Of a DNA stretch of 64,000 nt, positions 7,802-18,029 are shown in pieces; position 1 is the stretch's first letter, and every line of letters begins with the position of its first letter. The notes beneath the pieces are model-generated. The model had not been told where the DNA came from, ran no database searches, and saw only the letters and a program-made list of their open reading frames with translations. Where the stretch lies: assembly GCA_945893145.1 (NCBI GenBank), contig CAMDDZ010000014.1:1-64000 (forward strand), written 5' to 3'. The translations under genes and the position numbers were made by a program. Source of the DNA: Rhodoplanes serenus. Lineage in GTDB: Bacteria > Pseudomonadota > Alphaproteobacteria > Rhizobiales > Xanthobacteraceae.

Positions 7802-9778
7802 TCAGCCGCCTTCCGGAGTGTTTTCAATGGCACGGTCCACGATCCGCACGATGTCGGCCATGATGCGGTTGATGTCGAAATCCTTGGGCGTGTAGACGGC
7901 GGCAACACCGGCCGCTTCCAGGAGCCTGGCGTCCTCCGGCGGCACGATGCCACCGACCACGACCGGGATGTCATTGAGGCCGGCATCGCGCATCCGCGCC
8001 ACCACGTCCCGGACCAGCGGCACATGCGAGCCCGACAGGATCGACAGCCCAACAACATGGACATCCTGCTGGCGCGCCGCTTCGACGATCTCCGCCGGTG
8101 ACAGCCGGATGCCGTCATAGACCACGTCCATGCCGGCATCGCGGGCGCGCACTGCGATCTGCTCCGCTCCGTTGGAGTGCCCATCGAGGCCGGGTTTGCC
8201 GACCAGGAATTTCATGCGGCGGCCGAGCTTGCGCGAGACCCGGTCGACGTCGTCGCGAATGCCATCGAGACGGCCCGGTTCATTGCGGGCCGCGCGGCCG
8301 ACGCCGGTCGGCGCGCGATATTGGCCGAACGCGTCGCGCAACGCCTCGCCCCATTCGCCGGTGGTGACGCCGGCTTTGGCGCACGCGATCGAGGCCGGCA
8401 TGATGTTGCGCCCTGAAGCCGCGGCACGGCGCAGCTCCCTGATCGCGGCGGCGACCGCCTGCGCATCGCGCTGTTCGCGCCACGCACGCAAACGTGCGAG
8501 CTGTTCGGTCTCGGCCTCCGGCGATATGGTCTGGATGGCGTCGGCCGCATCGGCGAGCGGCGACGCCTCGCTTTCGGTGTATTTGTTGACGCCGATCACG
8601 GTTTGCTCGCCGCTTTCGATCGCCTCGACGCGCCGCATATTGGATTCGACGAGCTGGTGCTTCATGTAGCCCTGATCGACGGCCGCGACCGCGCCGCCCA
8701 TCTGCTCGATGCGGGAAAGCTCGTCCAGGGCGTCGCGCTTGAGCTCGGCGACCTTGCGGGCGATCTCGCCGGAGCCGTCGAAAATATCGCCGTATTCGAG
8801 CAGGTCGGTTTCGAAGGCCAGGATCTGCTGCATGCGCAGCGACCATTGCTGATCCCAGGGCCGCGGCAGGCCGAGCGCCTCGTTCCAGGCCGGCAGCTGC
8901 ACCGCGCGGGCGCGTGCCGATTTCGACAGCGTGACCGCGAGCATCTCAATCAGGATGCGGGCGACGTTGTTTTCCGGTTGCTGTTCGGTCAACCCAAGTG
9001 AGTTGACCTGCACGCCGTAGCGAAACAGCCGCTGTTTCGGGTCGGTAACGCCATAGCGTTGCGCGGTGATTTCATCCCACAGCTCCGCGAAGGCGCGCAT
9101 CTTGCAGATTTCGGTGACGAAGCGCAGCCCGGCGTTGACGAAGAACGAGATGTGCCCCACCACCTCGCCGAACGCAGCATCGTCGATCTCGCCGGAGGCT
9201 TTCACCGAGTCGAGCACCGCAATCGCGGTCGCGAGTGCGAATGCGAGCTCCTGCACCGGCGTCGCGCCAGCCTCCTGCAGATGGTAGGAGCAGACGTTGA
9301 TCGGATTCCACTTCGGCATCGCGCCGGTGGTGAACAGGATGGTGTCCTTGATCAGCCGCATCGACGGCGCCGGCGGAAACACGTAAGTGCCGCGCGACAG
9401 ATATTCTTTGATGATGTCGTTCTGCGTGGTGCCCTGCAGCGTTGCACGCGGCACGCCCTGTTCGTCGGCGAGCGCGACGTAAAGCGCCAGCAGCCATGCG
9501 GCGGTGGCGTTGATCGTCATCGAGGTGTTCATCGCGCCGAGCGGGATGCCCTCGAACAGCGTGCGCATGTCGCCGAGGTGGCAGACCGGCACACCGACTT
9601 TGCCGACCTCGCCGCGCGCCAACGGATGGTCCGAGTCGTAGCCGGTCTGCGTCGGCAGATCGAAAGCGATGGAAAGCCCGGTCTGCCCCTTGGCGAGATT
9701 CTTGCGATAGAGCGCGTTCGAATCGCGGGCGCTCGAATGCCCCGCGTAAGTGCGGAAGATCCAGGGCTTGTCGCGCAT
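7802..9778 (-). CDS. ecm: ethylmalonyl-CoA mutase (B12-dependent)
   Basis: MRDKPWIFRTYAGHSSARDSNALYRKNLAKGQTGLSIAFDLPTQTGYDSDHP; C-terminal B12-binding GKPGLDGHSNGAEQIA; divergent from ccr. Confidence 0.85.
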   Translation of the reverse strand: MRDKPWIFRTYAGHSSARDSNALYRKNLAKGQTGLSIAFDLPTQTGYDSDHPLARGEVGKVGVPVCHLGDMRTLFEGIPLGAMNTSMTINATAAWLLALYVALADEQGVPRATLQGTTQNDIIKEYLSRGTYVFPPAPSMRLIKDTILFTTGAMPKWNPINVCSYHLQEAGATPVQELAFALATAIAVLDSVKASGEIDDAAFGEVVGHISFFVNAGLRFVTEICKMRAFAELWDEITAQRYGVTDPKQRLFRYGVQVNSLGLTEQQPENNVARILIEMLAVTLSKSARARAVQLPAWNEALGLPRPWDQQWSLRMQQILAFETDLLEYGDIFDGSGEIARKVAELKRDALDELSRIEQMGGAVAAVDQGYMKHQLVESNMRRVEAIESGEQTVIGVNKYTESEASPLADAADAIQTISPEAETEQLARLRAWREQRDAQAVAAAIRELRRAAASGRNIMPASIACAKAGVTTGEWGEALRDAFGQYRAPTGVGRAARNEPGRLDGIRDDVDRVSRKLGRRMKFLVGKPGLDGHSNGAEQIAVRARDAGMDVVYDGIRLSPAEIVEAARQQDVHVVGLSILSGSHVPLVRDVVARMRDAGLNDIPVVVGGIVPPEDARLLEAAGVAAVYTPKDFDINRIMADIVRIVDRAIENTPEGG

Positions 9779-9954
9779 CCTGTCCCGCCTGTTTCGGGCC
9801 GTGTGGGCCCGCATATTTTGCAACGCAAACAGAATAATAGCAGGAAATAAGCCTGTCCAATGCATCCTTTTCGCAGATGCGGCATTAGTATTATTGCAAT
9901 GCAGCAACGAATGACGCAGACTTGCCGAGACCACATGCGCGGGTGATCCAGACC
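9779..9954. promoter_or_regulatory. ecm/ccr divergent intergenic region with TTTGC-N3-GCAAA and TTGC-N6-GCAA palindromes
   Basis: tttgcaacgcaaa at 9817-9829; ttgcaatgcagcaa at 9894-9907. Confidence 0.45.
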
Positions 9955-11232
9955 ATGTCCGCCGTCGCACAGCTCAAGTCGCCGAAGCCGGCTCTGAAGG
10001 ATCTTTACGACCTCGGTGAAATGCCGCCGCTGGGGCATGTCCCGGCGCAGATGCACGCCTGGACGATCCGCAAGGAGCGCCACGGTCCGCCGGAAAGCTC
10101 GATGCAGATCGAGGTGGTGCCGACTTGGCCGGTCGGCGAGAACGATGTGTTGGTCTACGTCATGGCCGGCGGCGTCAACTACAACGGCGTTTGGGCGGCG
10201 CTGGGCCAGCCGATCTCGCCGCTCGACGTGCACAAGAATCCGTTCCACGTCGCCGGCTCCGATGCGGCCGGCGTGGTCTGGGCGGTCGGCTCCAAGGTGC
10301 GGCGCTGGAAGGTCGGCGACGAAGTCATCGTCCACTGCAATCAGGACGACGGCGACGACGAAGACTGCAACGGTGGCGATCCGATGCTGTCACCATCGCA
10401 GCGCATTTGGGGCTACGAGACTCCCGATGGCTCGTTCGCGCAATTCTGCCGCGTGCAGTCGCGCCAGCTCATGCCCAAGCCCAAGCATCTGCCGTGGGAA
10501 GAGGCGGGCTGCTACATGCTGACGCTCGCCACCGCCTACCGCATGCTGTTTGGCCATGCGCCGCACATCCTCAAGCCCGGCGATTATGTGCTGGTGTGGG
10601 GCGGCTCGGGCGGGCTCGGCGTGTTCGGCGTGCAACTCGCGGCGGCGTCCGGCGCGAAAGCGATCGGTGTGATCTCCGACGCCTCCAAACGCGATTACGT
10701 GATGGACCTCGGCGCGTTCGGCGTGATCAATCGCAAGGACTTCAAGTGCTGGGGTCAGATGCCGACCGTCAACACGCCCGAATACAACGAATGGCTGAAA
10801 GAGGCGCGCCGGTTCGGCAAGGCAATCTGGGACATCACCGGCAAGCGCGACGTCGATATCGTGTTCGAGCATCCGGGCGAGCAGACGTTCCCGGTGTCGT
10901 GCCTGGTGGTGAAGCGCGGCGGCATGGTGGTGTTTTGCGCCGGCACCTCGGGCTACAACATCACGTTCGACGCGCGTTACGTCTGGATGCGGCAGAAGCG
11001 CGTGCAGGGTTCGCACTTCGCACATTTGAAGCAGGCCTCGGCCGCCAATCAGTTCGTGCTCGACCGCCGCATCTATCCCTGCATGAGCGAAGTGCTGCCG
11101 TGGAGCGAGATTCCCCGCGCGCACCAGATGATGTGGAAGAACCAGCACAAGCCCGGCAACATGGCGGTGCTGGTGAATGCGCCGCGGCCCGGACTGAAGA
11201 ACCTCGATGATGTGCTCGAAGCGAGCCGGTAA
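9955..11232 (+). CDS. ccr: crotonyl-CoA carboxylase/reductase
   Basis: MDR-type reductase KDLYDLGEMPPLGHVPAQMHAWTIRKERHGPP; GGSGGLGVFGVQLAAASGAKAIGVI. Confidence 0.9.
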   Translation: MSAVAQLKSPKPALKDLYDLGEMPPLGHVPAQMHAWTIRKERHGPPESSMQIEVVPTWPVGENDVLVYVMAGGVNYNGVWAALGQPISPLDVHKNPFHVAGSDAAGVVWAVGSKVRRWKVGDEVIVHCNQDDGDDEDCNGGDPMLSPSQRIWGYETPDGSFAQFCRVQSRQLMPKPKHLPWEEAGCYMLTLATAYRMLFGHAPHILKPGDYVLVWGGSGGLGVFGVQLAAASGAKAIGVISDASKRDYVMDLGAFGVINRKDFKCWGQMPTVNTPEYNEWLKEARRFGKAIWDITGKRDVDIVFEHPGEQTFPVSCLVVKRGGMVVFCAGTSGYNITFDARYVWMRQKRVQGSHFAHLKQASAANQFVLDRRIYPCMSEVLPWSEIPRAHQMMWKNQHKPGNMAVLVNAPRPGLKNLDDVLEASR

Positions 11233-11260
11233 GCGCCCGCTTTTTGCTTGAGCCCGATGC

Positions 11261-12214
11261 TCAGCCGGACTTGAGCTTCGCCTCTACGCGTTCCTCGCGC
11301 AGCCGCCGGATCGAGGCATTGAATTCGCCGCCATAGATGAAGATCGAGGCGGTGAGGTAGAGGAACACGAGCGCGACCATCACCGAGGCAAGGCCGGCGT
11401 AATAGCTGACGTAGGTGTAAGCAAAGTCCGCGAGATAGCGGCCGAAGGCTTCGCCGGCGACCAGCCAAAGCAGCAGCGTGACCACGATCCCGGGCGCAAT
11501 CTCACCAAGGCGGCGGGTTCCTGCCGGCAGCCACATGTGCACGATCACGAGCGCGATGATCAGCACCGTGGAGGCCACCGCAAAGCGCAGGAAATTCAGC
11601 ATCGGCCAGAGCGGCTGCAGCCAGGTCATGTAGCGCGCCGCGGTCGCGAAAATCAGCGGCGTCAGCACCACCAGGAACGCCAGCACCAGCAGCGCAATGG
11701 CGCCAACCAGCACGTAGGCGATCGACTCGATGCGCATCAGCCACCAGGTGCGCGGCTCTGCCACGCCATAAGCACGATTGAGCCCGATGCGGACGCTCTC
11801 GATGCCGCTCGACGAGAAATAGATTGCCAGCGCAACGCCGATGGTCAGCACGCCGCCGCGTGCGGTCGTCAGCACGTTGTGGATTTCGGCCGCGATCGGA
11901 GCTGCCACCTGCGTCGGCCATGCCTCCAGCAAGATGCGCGCGACCTCGTCGGCGAGCTCGCGCGAGCCGAAAGCGAAGCTCGCGAGTGCGGTCACGAAGA
12001 TCAGAAATGGGAACAGCGACATCAACGCGGAGAGTGCGATGTGGCTTGCGATCGCCCAGCCGTCATCGGCGTTGAAGCGATAGAACGCATCGATCGGGAT
12101 GCGGTAGCAGAGCTGCAAAAATCGCAGAAATCGCACTTCGCTCTCCAGGCGCGAGGGCCGAGTGCTGAAATCGCGGATTATCGGATTTTTGGCAAGTGGT
12201 AAGGCGTGCGTCAT
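11261..12214 (-). CDS. YihY/BrkB family membrane protein
   Basis: Multi-TM with DDGWAIASHIALSALMSLFPFLIF and ASVMVALVFLYLTASIFIYGGEFNA. Confidence 0.85.
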   Translation of the reverse strand: MTHALPLAKNPIIRDFSTRPSRLESEVRFLRFLQLCYRIPIDAFYRFNADDGWAIASHIALSALMSLFPFLIFVTALASFAFGSRELADEVARILLEAWPTQVAAPIAAEIHNVLTTARGGVLTIGVALAIYFSSSGIESVRIGLNRAYGVAEPRTWWLMRIESIAYVLVGAIALLVLAFLVVLTPLIFATAARYMTWLQPLWPMLNFLRFAVASTVLIIALVIVHMWLPAGTRRLGEIAPGIVVTLLLWLVAGEAFGRYLADFAYTYVSYYAGLASVMVALVFLYLTASIFIYGGEFNASIRRLREERVEAKLKSG

Positions 12215-12298
12215 GTGGGGACACCGTTCACACAACGAGCCAACCGGCGGGGTCGTTCCAGCCCGCGTGCCGCCGTCACAAAGAAAGCGTTAATCGCC

Positions 12299-14290
12299 TT
12301 AGGCGGCTTGCACGTCGGCGAGGAAGCGTTGCACCTCGGCCTCGAGATTTTCCGCTTCGGAAGACAGCGCGTCGGCCAGCGATTTCACGTCGCCTGCGGT
12401 CGAGCGCGCCTCGGAACTGGTGCCGGCGACGCGGCTCATCGCCTCGGCGCCGCCGCGCGCCTCCATCGAGGCGCGGTTGACGCCGTCGGCGATGGTCGAG
12501 ACCGCGGCGTTTTGCTCTTCCACCGTGGCCGCGACCGTCGAGGCAATCGCCGACATGTCGGCGATGATCGCGTTCACCAGGTCGATGGCCTGTGCGGCGT
12601 CGGCCGCGGCGGATTGGATCGAGCCGATCTGCTCGGCGATTTCCTCGGTCGCCTTCGCGGTCTGGCCCGCGAGCGATTTCACCTCGGACGCGACGACCGC
12701 GAAGCCGCGGCCGGCTTCGCCCGCGCGTGCGGCTTCGATCGTTGCATTCAGCGCAAGCAGGTTGGTCTGGCCGGCGATCGCCTGGATCAGCCCGATCACC
12801 TCGCCGATACGGGTGGCGGCGCTGCCCAGGTCGGTCATGGTCTGCGCGGTGCGGCGGGCTTCGGAGACGGCGCGGCCGGCGACGTCGGTCGATTTGGCAG
12901 CTTGGCTCGCGATCTCGCCGATGGAAGCGGCCAATTCTTCGACCGAGCTTGCGGCGGCGGTGACGTTTTGCGAGGCCGCGCCGACCCGGCCCTCGGCGGT
13001 GCGCGCTTCCGCCGACACCGCATCCGCTGCGCCATTGAGCTTGGTCGCAGACAATTCGAGTTGGGCGGCTGCGCCGCGCAGCTTGCCGAGCGCCTGCTGC
13101 ACCGAATTGCGAAACGTCGCGATGGTGGAGGCGATGCTGTCGCCGCGCTTCTCGCGCGCCAGATTGGCGTCGGCCTGCGCGGCGGCCAGGCGCTCGCGCT
13201 CGATCATGTTGTCGCGGAACACGATCACGGTCCGTGCCATGGCGCCGATCTCATCCGTTGCGCGGGTGGCGGGAATGCGCGCCGACGTGTCGCCGTCAGC
13301 GAGCCGCTTCATGACGTCAGCGAGGCCATGGAGCGGTCGCGTGATGCTGCGGCCGATCAGCCAGCTCAAGCCCAATCCAATCAAAATGGCCGCAAAGCCA
13401 ACCCAGGTAATGATGTTCCGTGTGCGTGTTTGCGACCAAGCCAGTGCCGCCGACGCCGCTTTCTCGCGCGTACGCCCGGCCTCGATGATTTTGCCGGCCG
13501 CCGGCACCATGTCTTGCGTGTCCATATCGATCAGGGCCACCAGCGGCTTGATGCGCTCCAAGCTGGCGACCCATTGGTTGAAGGCCTCGGCGTAGGCTTT
13601 GACCTGTTCGCTGAGCTGTCCCTTCATGACGTCTGCCGCGACGACGGCCTTCAAAATGTTGACGAACTTATCGACCTCGGCGGCGAACGCCTGCTTGATC
13701 ATGTGGGTTTGGTTGAGACGGAATTCGCTCTCGTATCGGCGCAGGATGTGGACTGAGATCAACAGTTTGCTGGAATCGGCCTGGGTGAGCCAGGACATGT
13801 CGTTGATGCTGCGCTCGACGTCCAGCGCGACATCATGCAGGCGGTCACGCAATCCTTGGTCGTCCGAGAACCCGAGGATCTCCTGTTCCTTCATCAGCTT
13901 TTCGAAATTGGCCATGACCGCCGCGAGACGGGCGTTCAAAGTCTGAATGTAAGGCCTGTCCTCTGCGCTGACGGCTGCCTGGATCATCGCCAGGCTGCGC
14001 ACCGCCTGGGCATAGCTTCCGTCGAATGCCGCGATCGCGGTCCGGGTCGGCTGCGCCGAGAAATCGCGGGCGTTGATCCGCATCGACGACAGCGCGGCTT
14101 TGAACTCCTGGTTGCTCTCGCTCAGCCCCGCCGCGTGCTTCACGCTATCGAACGCCTGGGCGACCTCGGTCTCGCCGACCGTGTAAGCGATTCCGTTCGC
14201 TAGGAAACCGACGACCGGGATCAGCGCCAGCAGGATGATGCGCACGCGCACCGAGAGCCGAAAGAAGGAGCGGGACAGGGCTAGCGTCAT
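12299..14290 (-). CDS. methyl-accepting chemotaxis protein (long periplasmic helical sensor, HAMP, MCP signalling domain)
   Basis: [76 protein letters not shown]. Confidence 0.9.
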   Translation of the reverse strand: MTLALSRSFFRLSVRVRIILLALIPVVGFLANGIAYTVGETEVAQAFDSVKHAAGLSESNQEFKAALSSMRINARDFSAQPTRTAIAAFDGSYAQAVRSLAMIQAAVSAEDRPYIQTLNARLAAVMANFEKLMKEQEILGFSDDQGLRDRLHDVALDVERSINDMSWLTQADSSKLLISVHILRRYESEFRLNQTHMIKQAFAAEVDKFVNILKAVVAADVMKGQLSEQVKAYAEAFNQWVASLERIKPLVALIDMDTQDMVPAAGKIIEAGRTREKAASAALAWSQTRTRNIITWVGFAAILIGLGLSWLIGRSITRPLHGLADVMKRLADGDTSARIPATRATDEIGAMARTVIVFRDNMIERERLAAAQADANLAREKRGDSIASTIATFRNSVQQALGKLRGAAAQLELSATKLNGAADAVSAEARTAEGRVGAASQNVTAAASSVEELAASIGEIASQAAKSTDVAGRAVSEARRTAQTMTDLGSAATRIGEVIGLIQAIAGQTNLLALNATIEAARAGEAGRGFAVVASEVKSLAGQTAKATEEIAEQIGSIQSAAADAAQAIDLVNAIIADMSAIASTVAATVEEQNAAVSTIADGVNRASMEARGGAEAMSRVAGTSSEARSTAGDVKSLADALSSEAENLEAEVQRFLADVQAA

Positions 14291-14451
14291 GTGGGGTCGG
14301 CGCCTCGCGCAGGACGTTGGCCAAAGGCCGGGGAATTGGCGGAATCGCATGTAAAAAGAGCCTGAAAATGGTTAATAATGTCGAAAATTCTGGGTCTTGC
14401 GGCTTCGATTTGTGCGCTGCACAATGACTTGGCCACAATTGGAGATCGGTT

Positions 14452-16125
14452 ATGCCGCAAGGCGCCGCCCAAGCCGCCGCACACAATATCGTCGGCACCA
14501 CCCAGAAGGCTGTGACCGCCGTCGAGGCGCTGCTCGCCGATGCCAGGCAGAACGTCAGCGCCCGGGTCTGCGTCGAGGGCCGGCTGGTGGGCCGGATGCT
14601 CGACCGTGAACAGCGCGCAGCCCACGGCCTTGCGTGGCTCGCTACCTATGTCGAAGCGGTGCGCCAGCTGGCCGCTTATGCGGAGCGGCTGGAGGTCGGC
14701 GGCAGCCTGACGGAGATCGAGGAACTGCTGCTCCGCATCGGGGTCGGCGAATATCTCGCGCAGATTTTTTGGGGCATTCCGATCAGCCAGGGCGAGATCG
14801 TGCGGCCCTCCGATCTGGGACTGTCGGCGCAGGCGGTGGCGTCACGCTTCACGCGCGATGTCGAATTGCTGATCGCAACCGGCAACACCGCGCAATGCCG
14901 CGCGCGCCTCGTCGAATTGATGCGCGCCGGGCGCAATACCACGGCTGGCGCGAGCGGCCTCGACGAAACGCTTGAAACCGTCCGTGAGGAAATGCGCAAG
15001 TTCGCCGAGAGCGAAGTCGCCGAGCAAGCGCAGGGCTGGCACCGCACCAACAGTTATATTCCGCTCGACGTGATCGAGCAGATGGCGGAGCTCGGCGTGT
15101 TCGGCCTCACCATTCCGGACCAGTTCGGCGGGCTCGGCCTCGGCAAGGAGGCCATGTGCGTGGTCTCCGAGGAGTTGTCGCGCGGTTATATCGGCGTCGG
15201 CTCCCTGGGCACGCGTTCGGAGATTGCCGCCGAGTTGATCCTCGGCAGTGGTACCGACGAGCAGAAGCGCAAATGGTTGCCGAAGCTCGCCACCGGCAAG
15301 GTGCTGCCGACCGCGGTATTCACCGAGCCGAACACCGGCTCGGACCTTGCCTCGATCAAGACCCGTGCGGTGCGCGAGGGCGACGTCTATCGGGTCTACG
15401 GCAATAAAACGTGGATCACGCATCCGGTGCGTGCCGATCTGATGACGCTGCTGGTCCGTACCAATCCGAAGGAGCCTGGTTATCGCGGCTTGTCGATGCT
15501 GCTCGCCGAGAAGCCGCGCGGCACCGATCAAGATCCATTCCCCGTCGCAGGCATGACCGGCACTGAGATCGAGGTGATCGGCTATCGCGGCATGAAGGAA
15601 TACGAAATCGCTTTCGATGGCTTCGAGGTCAAGGCCGAGAACCTGCTGGGCGGCGTCGAGGGCATGGGCTTCAAGCAGCTGATGAGCACGTTCGAGAGCG
15701 CGCGCATCCAGACCGCGGCGCGCGCCATCGGCGTGGCGCAATCGGCGATGGACCGGGCGCTGGAATACGCCAACATGCGCGTGCAATTCGGCGAGCCGAT
15801 CATCAGTTTCCCGCGCGTCGCCGACAAGATCGCTGCTATGGCTGCGGAAATCCTGATTGCGCGCCAGCTCACCTATCATGCGGCGCGGCAGAAGGATTCC
15901 GGCCGGCGCTGCGACCTGGAAGCCGGCATGGCGAAGCTGCTCGCGGCCCGTGTCGCCTGGGCTGCGGCCGACAACGCGGTGCAGATCCACGGCGGCAACG
16001 GTTTTGCCCTGGAGTTTCCGATTTCGCGCATCCTGTGCGACGCGCGGATTCTTTCGATCTTCGAGGGCGCGGCCGAAATTCAGGCCCAGGTCATTGCGCG
16101 GCGGCTGCTCGACGGCAGCAACTAA
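14452..16125 (+). CDS. mcd: (2S)-methylsuccinyl-CoA dehydrogenase (acyl-CoA dehydrogenase with N-terminal extension)
   Basis: 557 aa; about 170 aa N-terminal extension then ACAD fold (TIPDQFGGLGLG, VFTEPNTGSDLASIKTRA, QIHGGNGFALEFPISRILCDARILSIFEGAAEIQ); near ccr/ecm. Confidence 0.75.
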   Translation: MPQGAAQAAAHNIVGTTQKAVTAVEALLADARQNVSARVCVEGRLVGRMLDREQRAAHGLAWLATYVEAVRQLAAYAERLEVGGSLTEIEELLLRIGVGEYLAQIFWGIPISQGEIVRPSDLGLSAQAVASRFTRDVELLIATGNTAQCRARLVELMRAGRNTTAGASGLDETLETVREEMRKFAESEVAEQAQGWHRTNSYIPLDVIEQMAELGVFGLTIPDQFGGLGLGKEAMCVVSEELSRGYIGVGSLGTRSEIAAELILGSGTDEQKRKWLPKLATGKVLPTAVFTEPNTGSDLASIKTRAVREGDVYRVYGNKTWITHPVRADLMTLLVRTNPKEPGYRGLSMLLAEKPRGTDQDPFPVAGMTGTEIEVIGYRGMKEYEIAFDGFEVKAENLLGGVEGMGFKQLMSTFESARIQTAARAIGVAQSAMDRALEYANMRVQFGEPIISFPRVADKIAAMAAEILIARQLTYHAARQKDSGRRCDLEAGMAKLLAARVAWAAADNAVQIHGGNGFALEFPISRILCDARILSIFEGAAEIQAQVIARRLLDGSN

Positions 16126-16153
16126 AATTCAGCGCGCCAAAATTCAGCGCGCC
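16124..16153. repeat. perfect 15-bp tandem duplication
   Basis: aaaattcagcgcgcc repeated twice at 16124-16138 and 16139-16153. Confidence 0.95.
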
Positions 16154-17055
16154 AAGTGGGCGTCCAATATTTGGCACGCCTCGGTGCCTGCGCCGGCGCG
16201 CCAGTCCGCGATGGTTTGCGTCGCGGCCGCGCGCAACGCCGCCATCACGCTGGCGGCGGGCTGCTCGTTGACGGCGACACCATCGGCGCGAAACGCCGCA
16301 TAATTCCTGGCGACGCGGCCGGTCAAGGCGCTCCACTGCCGTTCGGTGGTGTCGCGGCCAGCGGCTTCGACCAATGTGCGGTCGCGCGTGTCGAGCTTGT
16401 CCCAGGCATCGAGCGAAACCGTGCCGAAGCTCACTGGAATCGCATAGGCGATCGCGGCGTAGTGCTTGAGCCATGTCTTAAGCCTACGGCCGGCGTCGCC
16501 ATCGCCGGACGACACCACGGCATCGATTTCGCCGGACAGCAGTTTGGGCGGCAGGTCGGAAAACGAAATGACGCAGCCCACGGTGGCGGCGCGGGCGAAC
16601 ACTTCGGCGCTGGCCTTGTCGTAGGTGCGCACCTTGAGTGCGTGCAACGCCGCGGTGTCGCTCACTGCGCGCGCCGACCACAGACCGGTCGGCGGCCACG
16701 GCGAGACATAGAGCACCTTCTGTCTGCGCTCCGCGAACAATCGCTCGTACAGCGGCATCGCCGCTGCCGTGAGCGCGCGTGCGCGATCGGCCGATGGCGT
16801 GATGAACGGCAGCGAGGACAGCAGGAACGCCGGACTTTCATCGGCGAGCGCGCCGGCAAAGCTTGACGCCATCGCGAAGCGGCCTTCGCTCACTGCGTTG
16901 ATCTGGTCGCGCGTGCGCACGCCGGATTTGGCGTCGGGCAGCGCACGCACGACGACACGGCCTTCGGTCCGCTGCGTTGCCGTTTCGGCGAAATAGGCAT
17001 CGCCTTCGCCGGCCAGCACCGCGGCCGGATATTCGTTGATCAGCTCCCAGATCAT
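16144..17055 (-). CDS. TRAP DctP-like substrate-binding protein lacking an evident signal peptide
   Basis: WELINEYPAAVLAGEGDAYFAETATQRTEGRVVVRALPDAKSG...AFLLSSLPFI; ATGA overlap with upstream gene. Confidence 0.65.
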   Translation of the reverse strand: MIWELINEYPAAVLAGEGDAYFAETATQRTEGRVVVRALPDAKSGVRTRDQINAVSEGRFAMASSFAGALADESPAFLLSSLPFITPSADRARALTAAAMPLYERLFAERRQKVLYVSPWPPTGLWSARAVSDTAALHALKVRTYDKASAEVFARAATVGCVISFSDLPPKLLSGEIDAVVSSGDGDAGRRLKTWLKHYAAIAYAIPVSFGTVSLDAWDKLDTRDRTLVEAAGRDTTERQWSALTGRVARNYAAFRADGVAVNEQPAASVMAALRAAATQTIADWRAGAGTEACQILDAHLAR

Positions 17056-18014
17056 GGCCGGTGGCCGAGATCGCGCAGCGCCGCGGATAGCGCACGTGGC
17101 AGCGGGGTGTGCGGCACGTTGCCGATAGCAGCTCGCAGCTTGTCGCCGGAGATGCGGTGCGGCACGCGCCACAGATATTCCAGCTCGGACATTTCGCGGC
17201 CGATCGCCAGCAATCGCAAGAAGGTCTTGAGCATCCACCAGCTCATGCGCCGGGCGTTGTACTTCTGCCGCGTGACGTCCTCGATGCCGCTGATGAGCTG
17301 GCGTCCGGTCACCGCGTGGCCGGAGAAGCCAAAGGTCTCGAACGGCGCGAAATCCGCGCGCATGGCGGCGAGCCGCACCAGCGCCGTGGTGAAGTCGGGC
17401 AGGTAGGCCCATTCGTGCACGACCTCCTCGGGGCCCGGATATGTGATGCGGCCACGCTCCAGGTCTTTCAGGATCACCAGGTCGAGCCAGGAGCCACGGC
17501 CGGCTCCGAAGAAGTCGCCGGCGCGCAGCACGATGGCGCGCATGCCGCGGTCGCAGGCCTCCTGGATGCGCTGCTCCATCTCGACGCGCATTTTTCCCTT
17601 GCGGGTGGTGGGCTGCATCGGCGTGCTTTCGTCGAGCACCGGCGGCATGCCCTTGCCGAAATTCCAGACGCTGCCGGGAAACATCAGGGTGGCGCCATTG
17701 CTCTCGGCCACCGCAATGGCGCCGTAGGTGAGCGACAGGGCGTTGCGCCGCCACTCGGTGATGACCGGATTGAAGGCGTTGAGCACGACATCGCAGCCTT
17801 GCCCCGCGGCGACCGCCTCGTCCCGCGTCACCGCCTCGACGGGCTCGACGCCTTTAGGGACAAAGCTCGACCGGCCGGGCCGCACCAGGCCCTTCACGGT
17901 CCAGCCGGCATCGCGAAACGCCTCCGCCGCCGCAAAGCCGAGCCGTCCGCGGGCCCCCAGCACCAGGATGCGGCCGGTGCTATTCTTCTGCGCCACGTTT
18001 TCGATCTCCCCCAT
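17052..18014 (-). CDS. NAD(P)-dependent epimerase/reductase family protein
   Basis: ILVLGARGRLGFAAAEAFRDAGWTVKGLVR Rossmann start; SDR-extended/NmrA-like. Confidence 0.8.
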   Translation of the reverse strand: MGEIENVAQKNSTGRILVLGARGRLGFAAAEAFRDAGWTVKGLVRPGRSSFVPKGVEPVEAVTRDEAVAAGQGCDVVLNAFNPVITEWRRNALSLTYGAIAVAESNGATLMFPGSVWNFGKGMPPVLDESTPMQPTTRKGKMRVEMEQRIQEACDRGMRAIVLRAGDFFGAGRGSWLDLVILKDLERGRITYPGPEEVVHEWAYLPDFTTALVRLAAMRADFAPFETFGFSGHAVTGRQLISGIEDVTRQKYNARRMSWWMLKTFLRLLAIGREMSELEYLWRVPHRISGDKLRAAIGNVPHTPLPRALSAALRDLGHRP

Positions 18015-18029
18015 AGGATTTAAGCACCT

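Noticed and set aside
12206-13756. 516-aa ORF on + strand
   Set aside because: Shadow frame of the chemoreceptor gene.
14360-14390. CtrA-like TTAA upstream of the chemoreceptor
   Set aside because: Only a single half-site (ggttaataatg) without a correctly spaced partner.
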